A stretch of DNA of 64,000 nucleotides. It comes from Clostridium sp. CAG:710 (GTDB taxonomy: Bacteria; Bacillota_I; Bacilli_A; RF39; UBA660). This document shows, in pieces, positions 15,224-24,111 of the stretch (within the stretch, counting starts at the first letter, position 1; every line of letters starts with the position of its first letter). The notes beneath the pieces were generated by a model that worked only from the letters and a program-made list of their open reading frames with translations, was not told the origin of the DNA and did not search any database. A program made the translations under genes and the position numbers. The stretch covers positions 34,037-98,036 of the forward strand of contig HF996851.1 in the NCBI GenBank assembly GCA_000432595.1. The letters run 5' to 3'.

Positions 15224-16632
15224 TTTGGTATTTCAAAATAGAAAGTAGAACCCCTATCTTTTTTTGAAGTGACTCCATATTTATAATTATGTAATTCAAA
15301 TATATTTTTTACAATTGAAAGTCCTAATCCAGTACCAAGCATATTACGTTTATGCTTTTTGTTACTTTTATAATACTTATCCCAAATTAAATTTATTTCT
15401 TCTTTTTTAATACCTTTTCCAGTATCTATTACTTCAACTCTGCATGAAGCATCTTCATTATCATTAATCTTAATTTTAACTACTTTATCATCACCAGTAT
15501 AATTTACCGCATTACTTATAAGATTATATAAAACTTGTTCCATCTTTTGTTTATCAGCATGAATCATAATTTTTTCCTTGTTACATTCAAATACAAATTT
15601 ATATTTTTCAGTTAAAGAAAATATTTCATATCTATCTATTATTATTTGAGTTAATTTTACTAAATCAAAGTCTTCTTCATTTAATTCATATATATTTGCT
15701 TGCATTTTAGATAAATCTAATATATCGCTTACTAATAGATTTAATCTATCAACTTCACTGGTTATTACATTAAGATTTTCTTCGCGTTTTTCATCATCTT
15801 TATAAGTTATATCTCTTACCATTTCTGCATATGCCTTAATCATTGTAAGAGGTGTTTTTAAATCATGTGATACATTAGCAAGTAATTCTCTTCTTAATTC
15901 ATTGGTTTTAGAAAGTTCATCTTTTGCATAATTTAATGAAGTTGTTAATTCCTGTATTTCACTTATATTACTATCACTCTTAAACTCTTCTTTATAATCT
16001 CCTTTAGCTACTTTTTTAGCGGATTTACTAAGTGTTGTAATAGGCTTAGAAAGCTTTTGAGAAATAAAGAATCCAACTACAAATGAAAGTAATAATATTA
16101 CTATTGAAACAGTTAAAAACTGATTTTTTAGAATAGTAACAGTAGAATCTATTGGATTTATTGATGTAGTTAAAAAGTAATATGTATCACTATCAACAGC
16201 GAAAGCATAAACCATACTTTTAACTTCATATTTTTTACTAGTAGATTTAAATATAATGTCTTTATTATTGTTTTTTTCTAGTTCATTTTTATATACCTCG
16301 ACATCACTAGTAGGTACACAACTTTTATTCATATTATTGTTATAAGTTATTAATGTGCCATTATCTAATATATTTATACATATTCCTTTATTAAAGAGTA
16401 GGTCGTTTAGTACATCACTCATATCTTTACCTCTTGAATATTTTTCTTTTATTTTTAAAGAGGCAAGTTTAATTTCACGCGTTTTAGACCATTCATAGTA
16501 TTTATCAAGAAACAATATCTGAAATAGGAATAGGAAGAAAAGTATCAGTATAGAGAATCCTGTAAGATATACCCATATCGTATTTTTAAGAGAAATATTC
16601 TTAAATTTATTTTGCTTCAAATTTATATCCAA
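15199..16632 (-). CDS. Sensor histidine kinase
   Basis: The protein has 477 residues: membrane helix (about 17-40), extracytoplasmic sensor region (40-165), second helix (167-190) and HAMP linker. The H-box is 'LANVSHDLKTPLTMIKAYAE', the N-box 'LYNLISNAVNYTGDD' and the G-boxes 'DTGKGIK' and 'GTGLGLSIVKN'. It autophosphorylates on the H-box histidine and passes phosphate to the response regulator encoded upstream; the two genes overlap by 26 bases. The start is uncertain: TTG 16632 is taken, and TTG 16620 is possible. It is VanS/ResE-like in layout; the signal is unknown. Confidence 0.9.
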   Translation of the reverse strand: MDINLKQNKFKNISLKNTIWVYLTGFSILILFFLFLFQILFLDKYYEWSKTREIKLASLKIKEKYSRGKDMSDVLNDLLFNKGICINILDNGTLITYNNNMNKSCVPTSDVEVYKNELEKNNNKDIIFKSTSKKYEVKSMVYAFAVDSDTYYFLTTSINPIDSTVTILKNQFLTVSIVILLLSFVVGFFISQKLSKPITTLSKSAKKVAKGDYKEEFKSDSNISEIQELTTSLNYAKDELSKTNELRRELLANVSHDLKTPLTMIKAYAEMVRDITYKDDEKREENLNVITSEVDRLNLLVSDILDLSKMQANIYELNEEDFDLVKLTQIIIDRYEIFSLTEKYKFVFECNKEKIMIHADKQKMEQVLYNLISNAVNYTGDDKVVKIKINDNEDASCRVEVIDTGKGIKKEEINLIWDKYYKSNKKHKRNMLGTGLGLSIVKNIFELHNYKYGVTSKKDRGSTFYFEIPKEKKCKDV

Positions 16633-17269
16633 CCCCTCTTACAGTAATAATTAAGTCTCTATACTTTCCAAGACTATTTCTAAGCATCTTAATATGAGTA
16701 TCTACAGTTCTATCATCTCCAAAGAAGTCGTATCCCCATATTTTATTAAGAAGTGTCTCTCTTGAAATTGCGATGTTTTTATTTTTAATAAAGTAGGCGA
16801 GTAGGTCAAATTCTTTTGGTGTAACTCTAATTTCCTCATCATCTATAGTAATAACTCTTCCCATAAAGTTAACCTTTAATCCTTCATATATAAAGTCTTC
16901 AGTTAAATCATCATTATTTCTTCTGGTTACTGCCTTAACACGCGCTACTAATTCTTTAGGCGAAAATGGCTTTGCAATAAAATCGTCAACACCTAAATCA
17001 AATCCTAAGAGTTTATCATATTCTTCACTACGTGCAGACAATATTATTGTAGGAATTCTTCGTTGCCCTTTAATAGTTTTATATGCAGTATAACCATCCA
17101 TTTTAGGCATCATTATATCTAGTATCATTAAATCAATTGTATGTTTATTGCACATGTCTATTGCTTCTTCACCATTTTCAGCTTCAAGTACTTCAAAATT
17201 TTCTTTTAAAAGATATTCTTTTATAACATCTCTTATTAATTTTTCATCATCAACAACTAGTATTTTCAT
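16607..17269 (-). CDS. OmpR-family response regulator
   Basis: The protein has 220 residues: receiver domain (1-115) with phospho-acceptor in 'DLMILDIMMPKMDGY', 'TIILSARSEEYDKLLGFDLGVDDFIAKPF', then a winged-helix DNA-binding domain ending 'DDRTVDTHIKMLRNSLG' and 'VRGVGYKFEAK'. It is the first gene of the two-component pair. GGAGGT on the minus strand (about 17275-17280) selects ATG 17269 over a start four codons earlier. Target genes cannot be read from the sequence; the nearby TasA-like gene is one candidate. Confidence 0.94.
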   Translation of the reverse strand: MKILVVDDEKLIRDVIKEYLLKENFEVLEAENGEEAIDMCNKHTIDLMILDIMMPKMDGYTAYKTIKGQRRIPTIILSARSEEYDKLLGFDLGVDDFIAKPFSPKELVARVKAVTRRNNDDLTEDFIYEGLKVNFMGRVITIDDEEIRVTPKEFDLLAYFIKNKNIAISRETLLNKIWGYDFFGDDRTVDTHIKMLRNSLGKYRDLIITVRGVGYKFEAK

Positions 17270-17331
17270 ATCTACCTCCAAATAATATTATACATATTAA
17301 TGTGTTCTTTGTGTGAAAAAGAGAAAAAAGA

Positions 17332-18807
17332 TTAGTCATTATTTCTAATTTCTTCTAATCTTTTAACTTTAGCATTATTTTTATCTAGTGTTTGCTTAAA
17401 TGAATATGAGTAATCAGTAAGCATTTTTTTATTAACTTTTAGTTGTGCTTCAGCATCATCAAGCATCTTTATAAAATTATCAAATTCTTTAATATCTCCT
17501 TGATACTCACCGCATTGATTCATAAAATCATTTCTCAAGTCAGAAATTTTACCAAATGCATCATCAATTTTTAATGAAGCTGTATCTACTTCATATATAG
17601 CATTATTAATATCTTTACTAAAGTCATCATATCTAACTCTAGTAGTTTGACGTGTTTTATCTCTTCTTTCAATAAAATTGGCAGCTAAATCAACAGCTTG
17701 AATAATCATTCCTGATTTTACAATCATACCTGCAGGAGTAGGAGGTACTTTTTTACTGGCATTAAAAAGTAATGCAGCGGCAATAAGGTTTTCGGTATGC
17801 GTTATAAATTCTGTATATGTTTCAATATTAGTAGTTATATCTCCATTAGATTTTATTTTTTCTTCTAAATCATATATTATTGCATCTTGACTCTTTGTAA
17901 AAGCATCAATTCTTTTATTTATATCATCTATATTATCAAAGCTATTAACCATTAAATCAAATTCATCATCTCTAATGTTAAACTTATCTAATTTATCATC
18001 TAGCTCATTTTGTAAAGATTCAGATTCCTTTTCTCCCATCGCAATTTTATCTATTACTGATATATATTCTTCTATTTTTTGTATGTCATCATATAAAACA
18101 TTATCTTTAACATTTTCAGTATATTCTCTTACAATTCTATATAAATCATTATCGTTAATAAAATCTCTTAAATTAATATTATCATGATCTTTTGTATCAT
18201 ATTTTTCTTTTATTTTTTCAAACTTTCTTATTAGATCAAGTAATTCTTCTCTTAATTTTTCTATCTCTTTTGTATCGTATTCTTTTTCCTCTTTATCATG
18301 AATAACCATCATTTCATACTCAAGTTTTTCTAATTCAGCTAAATCCTCTTTTATTACCCGAGTTAATTCTTTTATTATCGCAAGTTCAAGTAGCTTATCA
18401 TCTTGTTTAACCTCATCAACAATAGGTGTTTCTATCTTTATAGGAGGAGGTGGAAGAATAGTAACTTCTTCTGTTTCTTTTACGGTTTCTTCATCTACAT
18501 GTTCTGAAGAACTAGCATCATTAGAAATTTTTGTTTTAGAAACAGTAGGATTATTTTCCTTTGCCTTAGGAGGAGTAATACCTTTATCTTTTTCTTTTTC
18601 CTTTTCTACATCTTCTTTAATTGCTGGATGTAGTGGGGTAGTTTGATTTTCTAATGACTTTGCATCTTCAACTGTTTGTACATATGTTATCCTACTTTTT
18701 CTTTTCTCTTTTTTCTCATCATCTAAAGAGACTATTTTATTCTTTTTACTTTTTCCAAAAAAAAGGGATGCAATTCTGTCAGATCCCTTATCTCCATTAG
18801 CACTCAT
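17332..18807 (-). CDS. Unknown coiled-coil protein
   Basis: The protein has 491 residues. Residues 1-130 are charged and low in complexity, with Pro, Lys and Glu runs, and are probably disordered. From about 140 to 480 there are long heptad-like helices, broken near 340-365 by a hydrophobic 'NLIAAALLFNASKKVPPTPAGMIV' segment that may touch a membrane. No signal peptide or catalytic motif is visible, and I do not recognise the family. ATG 18807 overlaps the stop of the lipoprotein gene (TAATG), so the two are translated together. Confidence 0.7.
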   Translation of the reverse strand: MSANGDKGSDRIASLFFGKSKKNKIVSLDDEKKEKRKSRITYVQTVEDAKSLENQTTPLHPAIKEDVEKEKEKDKGITPPKAKENNPTVSKTKISNDASSSEHVDEETVKETEEVTILPPPPIKIETPIVDEVKQDDKLLELAIIKELTRVIKEDLAELEKLEYEMMVIHDKEEKEYDTKEIEKLREELLDLIRKFEKIKEKYDTKDHDNINLRDFINDNDLYRIVREYTENVKDNVLYDDIQKIEEYISVIDKIAMGEKESESLQNELDDKLDKFNIRDDEFDLMVNSFDNIDDINKRIDAFTKSQDAIIYDLEEKIKSNGDITTNIETYTEFITHTENLIAAALLFNASKKVPPTPAGMIVKSGMIIQAVDLAANFIERRDKTRQTTRVRYDDFSKDINNAIYEVDTASLKIDDAFGKISDLRNDFMNQCGEYQGDIKEFDNFIKMLDDAEAQLKVNKKMLTDYSYSFKQTLDKNNAKVKRLEEIRNND

Positions 18808-19676
18808 TATTCAGTTCCTCTTCTTAATAGTTCAATATTATCTTTCATTAATGAAGTATATGTTTTCTTATTATCTCTATCTTCATCAGATATATTATCT
18901 AGTTTATTAATTGTTATTACTTCTGCATCAGTTTCATTTTTTAATTTTTTTAATGATTCAGGTTCTTTATCACCACTTAATATAAATATCTTATCAGATC
19001 CATCTTTTAGGGAATTATAAGCCTTATCAACATTTCTTTCATTTTCAGATTTATCATCTATTAATATTACATCAAATCCATATTTTGTTAAATACTGTAA
19101 TGAAGGAGATGCAACAACCAAAGTTTTATTTGAAGCATTCTCACTTAACATCTTTATATCAGCATCTAATTCAGATAACTCAACTTTTAAATTTACATAT
19201 GCTTCTTCTATTTCTTCTTTGATATACTTACTATCTATTAATTCATCAAGACTATTTTTAATATTTTGACTTATCATAAGTAGGTTAGATGGATTTAACC
19301 ATAACTCTTCTATACCATATTGAATTTCCATACCAAAGTTAGCATCCATTATCATTATGTTTTTATTTTTATTTACTAATTTTAATGCGATATCTTTATC
19401 AGAACTTAATCCATTATATACAAATAGATCTTTTTTACTAAAATCTTTGTATTCTTTTGATGTAATCTTATATTCATCTATATCAACACCATCTGGATAT
19501 ATTGAATTTACTACTGAGTTATTTCCATATAATTGATTTACTACATATTCAAGTGGATATACAGTAGTTATAATACTTATATCCTCCATATCATCTCTTT
19601 TAAAACATCCTGTTGTTATAACACCAAGCAATAATATAATAGCTAATAATTTAAATATACTTTTCATTTTTTTCAT
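18807..19676 (-). CDS. ZnuA-like substrate-binding lipoprotein lacking metal ligands
   Basis: The protein has 289 residues. It has a lipoprotein leader 'FKLLAIILLLGVITTGC' (Cys24) and an overall SBP_bac_9 (zinc/manganese-binding) pattern: 'ISIITTVYPLEYVVNQLYG', then 'YPDGVDIDEYKIT', 'FVYNGLSSD', 'IEELWLNPSNLLMISQNI' and 'VASPSLQYLTKYG'. The histidines expected in PHDFEPT-like and DPHxWLDP-like motifs are absent (EELWLNP here). No ABC permease or ATPase is beside it. It is membrane-anchored, and metal transport is doubtful. GAAGGAGAA selects ATG 19676; the start overlaps yidD by 26 bases. Confidence 0.72.
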   Translation of the reverse strand: MKKMKSIFKLLAIILLLGVITTGCFKRDDMEDISIITTVYPLEYVVNQLYGNNSVVNSIYPDGVDIDEYKITSKEYKDFSKKDLFVYNGLSSDKDIALKLVNKNKNIMIMDANFGMEIQYGIEELWLNPSNLLMISQNIKNSLDELIDSKYIKEEIEEAYVNLKVELSELDADIKMLSENASNKTLVVASPSLQYLTKYGFDVILIDDKSENERNVDKAYNSLKDGSDKIFILSGDKEPESLKKLKNETDAEVITINKLDNISDEDRDNKKTYTSLMKDNIELLRRGTE

Positions 19677-19896
19677 TTTTTTCTCCTTCGCAACACACCG
19701 GATCAAATCCTCCCTTAGAGAGTGGATTACACCTTAATATTCTTTTTATTGATAAATAACTTCCCTTTATAAAACCATATCTATTTATGGCTTCTATAGA
19801 ATAATTAGAACATGTAGGAATATATTTACATTTAAAGTGACTAGAAAAAGGCATTTTTTGATAAAGTTTTATTAAAAAAATTGCAAGTCTTTTCAT
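19651..19896 (-). CDS. yidD: Membrane protein insertion efficiency factor YidD
   Basis: The protein has 81 residues and shows the family core 'LIKLYQKMPFS...CKYIPTCSNYSIEAINRYG', then 'GSYLSIKRILRCNPLSKGGFDPV'. Family members sit at the inner membrane and help YidC-type insertases. It heads the minus-strand operon, with promoter TTGATA-N17-TAAAAT at 19915-19943. Confidence 0.93.
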   Translation of the reverse strand: MKRLAIFLIKLYQKMPFSSHFKCKYIPTCSNYSIEAINRYGFIKGSYLSIKRILRCNPLSKGGFDPVCCEGEKNEKNEKYI

Positions 19897-19914
19897 ACAA
19901 TCACCATATGTATT

Positions 19915-19943
19915 ATTTTACTATTAAAAAAAGATTTTATCAA
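19915..19943 (-). promoter_or_regulatory. Promoter for the yidD operon
   Basis: On the minus strand TTGATA (19943-19938), a 17-bp spacer and TAAAAT (19920-19915) lie 19 bases before the yidD start. Confidence 0.65.
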
Positions 19944-19970
19944 CAATAAAGGAAAAAAATCCCTAGAAGT

Positions 19971-20000
19971 TTGACAAAAATTCAAAAAAAGTTTTAAATA
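19971..20000 (+). promoter_or_regulatory. Probable promoter of the 20038 gene
   Basis: A consensus TTGACA (19971-19976) is followed after 18 bases by TAAATA (19995-20000). The -10 match is weak. Confidence 0.45.
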
Positions 20001-20037
20001 TAGATATATAAAAAACATTAATATTAGGAGAAATATT

Positions 20038-20832
20038 ATGGATTTTGAAATAACATTATTAAGTATAAATGAATTAGATAATTGCATCAAGGAAATGCCT
20101 ATAACTGATATATCATTATTAATGGGGGGTAGTATTGAAACTATATTTAATGTTTCAAACGATTTAACATTTGCTGGTAGAGCAGGAACATATTATACTA
20201 AAGATTTTATAGATGGAAGTGTAATTTATTTAGATGGAACAGCCTCCTCAGTTCTAAGAGAAGATTCAGTACTTGACTCTTGCAAATCTATTCGTCCAGT
20301 TTTAAAATTTAATAAAGATTTAACTAAAGAGCTTAAAACAAAAAAAGTGATGCTTGGTATGTATCCACAATATGTAGTTGATTTAGAAAAACAAATAAAG
20401 ATAGAAAAAAATTTTAAATATAAAAAATTATTATTAACTGGAAATTCATATACATTTCCAAATGGAAAAAGTTATGAATATGAATACAATGGTGAAAGAT
20501 TTGTAAGAGTAATTAATAATAGTAATTGCCCAGTAGTTTTATCTAATGGACTTATATATCACAAAGATTGGTATGCTTGGGTTAAAGTAGAACCAGTAAT
20601 ATGGATTGTAAAAGAAAATATGCTTGTCTCTTCAAAAGGCCTATTATCAGGGATCCCATTTAATAATTCACAAGAATTTAGTGAATTTAAGGATACCGTT
20701 ATAAGTAGATTTATTAATGAAAACATAAAAAAAGAATTATTCCAAGATAAAAATCAAACAAGAATAATCGAAATAGAAAAAGACATTATTAAAAGTAAAC
20801 AATATAAAATTAATTATTTTGATATATTATGA
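20038..20832 (+). CDS. Unknown protein with repeated surface-domain-like motifs
   Basis: The protein has 264 residues with no signal peptide or membrane helix. 'TYYTKDFIDGSVIYLDG' followed by 'SIRPVLKFN', then 'VMLGMYPQYVVD', 'KSYEYEYNGERFVRV' and 'DWYAWVKVEPVIWIVKENMLVSSKGL', recall DUF6273-like modules found at the ends of TasA-like and phage-tail-like proteins, but here they stand alone. TTAGGAG precedes ATG 20038. I cannot assign a function. Confidence 0.65.
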   Translation: MDFEITLLSINELDNCIKEMPITDISLLMGGSIETIFNVSNDLTFAGRAGTYYTKDFIDGSVIYLDGTASSVLREDSVLDSCKSIRPVLKFNKDLTKELKTKKVMLGMYPQYVVDLEKQIKIEKNFKYKKLLLTGNSYTFPNGKSYEYEYNGERFVRVINNSNCPVVLSNGLIYHKDWYAWVKVEPVIWIVKENMLVSSKGLLSGIPFNNSQEFSEFKDTVISRFINENIKKELFQDKNQTRIIEIEKDIIKSKQYKINYFDIL

Positions 20833-20883
20833 TATATATAGACTTTAACTTATTAATTATGATACAATTGTGTAGGTGATTAT

Positions 20884-21549
20884 ATGAAAGAATTATTTGA
20901 TAGACTTAATATTAAGCCTAAAAACTTAGAATTATATACAACTGCTTTTTCACATTCATCATATGTGAATGAAAATCACATTAAAAGTGACTATGAAAGA
21001 TTAGAATTTTTAGGAGACGCAGTCTTAGAACTAGTCGCAAGTGATTATTTATATAAAACCAAAACAATAAATGAGGGTGAAATGACCAAGTTAAGAGCTA
21101 GTTATGTATGTGAAAATGCATGTTATGAATATTCTAAAGATTTAAACTTAAGTAAATATATTAAAGTTGGACATGGTGAAGAAATAGATGGTGGAAGATA
21201 TAAAAAAGTAATATTAGCTGATATATTTGAAGCACTAATGGGTGCAATATACCTAGATTTAGGATTCTCTACTGCAAAAAGAGTAATTGATAGTATTGTT
21301 ATTCCATATGTAGAAGATCCAAATATATTATTTTTTAGCGACTATAAGTCAGCTTTGCAAGAATATGTTCAAACTAAACAAAAAAGTTTAGAATATGAAG
21401 TTGTTCTTGAACAAGGACCTGCACACAACAAGCTATTTACAACAGTTGTAAAAATTGATGGTATTATATATGGAAAAGGAAGTGCTGGTTCTAAAAAAGA
21501 AGCAGAACAAGAGGCAGCACGTGATGCATTAAAGATACTTGCTAGATAG
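20884..21549 (+). CDS. rnc: Ribonuclease III
   Basis: The protein has 221 residues. The catalytic signature 'YERLEFLGDAVLELVASDYL' and the second acidic cluster 'LADIFEALMGAIYLDLG' are intact, and a C-terminal double-stranded RNA-binding domain (about 150-220) ends 'GSAGSKKEAEQEAARDALKIL'. It processes rRNA precursors and structured RNAs. GTAGGTGATT precedes ATG 20884, and TACAAT at 20863-20868 is a probable -10 box. A hairpin terminator overlaps its end. Confidence 0.97.
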   Translation: MKELFDRLNIKPKNLELYTTAFSHSSYVNENHIKSDYERLEFLGDAVLELVASDYLYKTKTINEGEMTKLRASYVCENACYEYSKDLNLSKYIKVGHGEEIDGGRYKKVILADIFEALMGAIYLDLGFSTAKRVIDSIVIPYVEDPNILFFSDYKSALQEYVQTKQKSLEYEVVLEQGPAHNKLFTTVVKIDGIIYGKGSAGSKKEAEQEAARDALKILAR

Positions 21550-21566
21550 TAATATCTTTTCTTTTT
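21533..21566 (+). terminator. rnc terminator
   Basis: AAAGATA and TATCTTT pair across the stop codon region and are followed by a long T tract. Confidence 0.65.
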
Positions 21567-21576
21567 TTAAAAAATA

Positions 21577-21585
21577 TGGTATAAT
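21577..21585 (+). promoter_or_regulatory. Extended -10 promoter for the RNase J-like gene
   Basis: TGGTATAAT is a perfect extended -10 element 45 bases before the start; no clear -35 is needed for this type. Confidence 0.55.
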
Positions 21586-21629
21586 TAGAAAGCTTTTATC
21601 AAGTGTATATATAAAGAAAGGAGAAAAAA

Positions 21630-23282
21630 ATGAGTAAAATTAAAATTTTTAGTTTAGGTGGACTAAACGAAAACGGTAAAAACATGTATGTAGTCGATGT
21701 TGATGATAATATATTTATATTTGATGCAGGACTTAAATACGGTAATGATAAGATGTTGGGTATTGATTATATTTTACCTGACTATACTTATATAAAAGAA
21801 AATAAGGATAAAATAAAGGGTATATTTTTAACACACGGTCATGATTCAAATATGGGTGCTACTGCAGATATTTTATATGACATGCCAGATTTACCTATAT
21901 ATGCAACTAAATATACAATGGAAATATTAAAAATTGATTTAGAGGAAAACAATATTAAGGCAACTAATTTAAAAGAAATTAGACCTCATTCTAAATTAAC
22001 ATTTGGAGATCTAGCTGTTTTTCCAATAAGTGTAACACATTCAATCCCAGATGCAGTATGTTATGTTTTATATACTAAAGATGGAGCTATTGTATATACA
22101 GGAGACTTTGTATTTGATTCAACTATGATGAAAAATTATAAAACAGATATTGGTAAACTTGCTTATGTTGGAAAACAAGGTGTACTATGTCTATTAAGTG
22201 AATCAATATATGCAGAAAAACCTGGACATACTAGTCCAAACAATAGGGTAAGCGACTTTGTCGCAGATGTATTTGCTAAAACCAGTGATAGAATTATTGC
22301 TACTATAATGACTGCACACATATATAGAGTCCAAGAAATATTTAATGAAGTAATGGAGACTAAAAGAAAAGTTGTTATAATGGGCAAAAGCCTTCAGCAC
22401 TTAATAAATAGATCTATAGATTTAGGTTATATTGATTTTGATAAAGATAGAATTGGAGACTTATCTAATTTAAATGATAAGGGTGTAGTAGTACTAATAA
22501 GTGATGAAAAAGAAAAACCATTTATGAATCTAGAAAGAATAATAAGAGGATTTGATAAATATATCAAATTAAAAGATACAGATACTATTTTTATAACTGA
22601 ACCAAGTTATGAAGGAATAGAAAGAAGACTTGCTCTTATTATGGATGAGATTGCAATGGCTAATGTAAATGTTGTATGCTTATCATCTAAGAAACATTTA
22701 TTACACCATGCATCACGAGAAGATTTAATGCTTATGATTAACCTTATGAATCCTAAATATTATTTTCCGGTAAAAGGAGAATATCGTCATCAAGTAATGA
22801 ATGCAGAAATCGCAGAAGAAGTAGGTATACCAAAAGAAAACATAATCTTAAAACAAAATGGCGATGTAGCTACTTTTGTAGATGGTAATTTAACTGATGA
22901 TATTGAACACGTTAATGTTGATGAAATATTAATTGATGGAAAAAGCCAAGGAGATATAGGAGATCTTGTTTTAAAAGATAGAGAAATGCTTGGAGAAAAT
23001 GGTATTGTTATAATAAGTGCCACTCTTGATAAAGCAACAAAACAAATTCTAGCTGGACCTGAGGTTCTAACTAGAGGATTTGTATATGTTAAAGAAAGTG
23101 GAGACTTAATAAAAGAAACTCAAGATATATGCTTGGAAATACTTAAAAATAACATAGAAATATCTTCTTCAAGAGTTGACTATACAACTATAAAAAATGA
23201 GGTAAGAGAAAAGCTTGGAAAGTTCTATTACAAAGAGACAGAAAGTAAGCCAATGATTATCACTGTTATACAAGAAGTCTAA
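21630..23282 (+). CDS. RNase J family protein with degenerate metal site (RNase J2-like)
   Basis: The protein has 550 residues and the metallo-beta-lactamase/beta-CASP plan of RNase J, with 'LGGLNENGKNMYVVDVDDNIFIFDAG' and 'FPVKGEYRHQVMNAEIAEEVG'. The catalytic motif is 'THGHDSNMGA' where active enzymes have HGHEDHIG; 'YTGDFVFDST' and 'LLSESIYAEKPG' also deviate, and the usual TGSQGEP reads ISDEKEKP. This suggests a structural partner (J2) of an active RNase J1 encoded elsewhere. AAAGGAG precedes ATG 21630. Confidence 0.88.
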   Translation: MSKIKIFSLGGLNENGKNMYVVDVDDNIFIFDAGLKYGNDKMLGIDYILPDYTYIKENKDKIKGIFLTHGHDSNMGATADILYDMPDLPIYATKYTMEILKIDLEENNIKATNLKEIRPHSKLTFGDLAVFPISVTHSIPDAVCYVLYTKDGAIVYTGDFVFDSTMMKNYKTDIGKLAYVGKQGVLCLLSESIYAEKPGHTSPNNRVSDFVADVFAKTSDRIIATIMTAHIYRVQEIFNEVMETKRKVVIMGKSLQHLINRSIDLGYIDFDKDRIGDLSNLNDKGVVVLISDEKEKPFMNLERIIRGFDKYIKLKDTDTIFITEPSYEGIERRLALIMDEIAMANVNVVCLSSKKHLLHHASREDLMLMINLMNPKYYFPVKGEYRHQVMNAEIAEEVGIPKENIILKQNGDVATFVDGNLTDDIEHVNVDEILIDGKSQGDIGDLVLKDREMLGENGIVIISATLDKATKQILAGPEVLTRGFVYVKESGDLIKETQDICLEILKNNIEISSSRVDYTTIKNEVREKLGKFYYKETESKPMIITVIQEV

Positions 23283-23329
23283 AATTTAACGAAATTTTAC
23301 AAAAAAAGCCAAAAAATGTCGAAAATATG

Positions 23330-23358
23330 TTGAGTTACTAGAAAAGTTGTGATATAAT
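23330..23358 (+). promoter_or_regulatory. rpsU promoter
   Basis: TTGAGT (23330-23335), a 17-bp spacer and TATAAT (23353-23358). Confidence 0.8.
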
Positions 23359-23393
23359 TTTTTCTAGTTGAAAACGGAAGGAGGGGAAGTTGA

Positions 23394-23588
23394 ATGACAA
23401 GAGTTTCAGTTAAGAATGGTGGCTTAGATGCAGCGCTTAAAAAATTTAAACAAAAATTAGCAAGAGACGGAGTTCCTTCTGAAAAACGTAAAAGAGAATT
23501 TTATGACAAACCTGGTATTAGAAGAAGAGAGGCAAAAAAAGCCGGAATAAAGAACGCACGTAAAAGAAATAAGGCTAACAAAGATTAG
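23394..23588 (+). CDS. rpsU: 30S ribosomal protein bS21
   Basis: A 64-residue basic protein, a clear S21: 'SVKNGGLDAALKKFKQKLAR' and 'KRKREFYDKPGIRRREAKKAG'. It binds the 3' end region of 16S rRNA and aids initiation. AGGAGGGGAAG is an unusually strong ribosome site. It has its own promoter and a terminator, and yqeY follows, as in many Firmicutes. Confidence 0.97.
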   Translation: MTRVSVKNGGLDAALKKFKQKLARDGVPSEKRKREFYDKPGIRRREAKKAGIKNARKRNKANKD

Positions 23589-23598
23589 TCTTTTTTTA
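23579..23598 (+). terminator. rpsU terminator
   Basis: AAAGATTAGTCTTT forms a short stem-loop followed by T residues, overlapping the stop codon. Confidence 0.55.
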
Positions 23599-23628
23599 TT
23601 GAAATTTTTAGTTAGTTTATATTATAAT
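23599..23628 (+). promoter_or_regulatory. Promoter of the yqeY-like gene
   Basis: TTGAAA (23599-23604), an 18-bp spacer and TATAAT (23623-23628). Confidence 0.65.
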
Positions 23629-23651
23629 AATAATGAACTGGAGATGATTAT

Positions 23652-24101
23652 ATGAATTTACTAGAAAAGATGAAAAGTGATTTAATTACTGCAATGAAAG
23701 AAAAAGATAAAGAGCGTCTTACTGTATTAAGAATGGTGAAAGGTGCTATTCAACTTGAAGTGATTAATAATAAAAAAGAAGAAAATGAAGAATTATTAAT
23801 TGATGTTGTTTCTAAACAAATTAAAATGAGAAAAGAATCTATTTCTGAATTTGAAAAAGGTGGAAGAAATGATTTAATTGAAGCTACCCAAAAGGAAATT
23901 GATATATTATCTGAATATTTACCAAAACAATTATCTAGTGAAGAAATAGATGCAATCATTGATAATGTATTTAAGAAAGTAAATCCAACTAGCCCAAAAG
24001 ATATGGGAGCCATTATGAAGGAAGCTACACCATTATTAAAGGGAAAAGCTGATATGAAAGAAGTAAGTAATAAAATCAAGGATAGAATTAATTCTTTATA
24101 A
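23652..24101 (+). CDS. GatB/YqeY domain protein
   Basis: The protein has 149 residues, the stand-alone YqeY form: 'DLITAMKEKDKERLTVLRMVKGAIQLEVIN', 'EISEFEKGGRNDLIEA'-like middle, 'SEYLPKQLS' and 'DMGAIMKEATPLLKGKADMKEVSNKIK'. The domain matches the tRNA-binding tail of GatB; the lone protein is thought to bind tRNA but its role is not settled. GGAGATG precedes ATG 23652. tRNA-Thr follows immediately. Confidence 0.93.
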   Translation: MNLLEKMKSDLITAMKEKDKERLTVLRMVKGAIQLEVINNKKEENEELLIDVVSKQIKMRKESISEFEKGGRNDLIEATQKEIDILSEYLPKQLSSEEIDAIIDNVFKKVNPTSPKDMGAIMKEATPLLKGKADMKEVSNKIKDRINSL

Positions 24102-24111
24102 TTCTTTTCTT

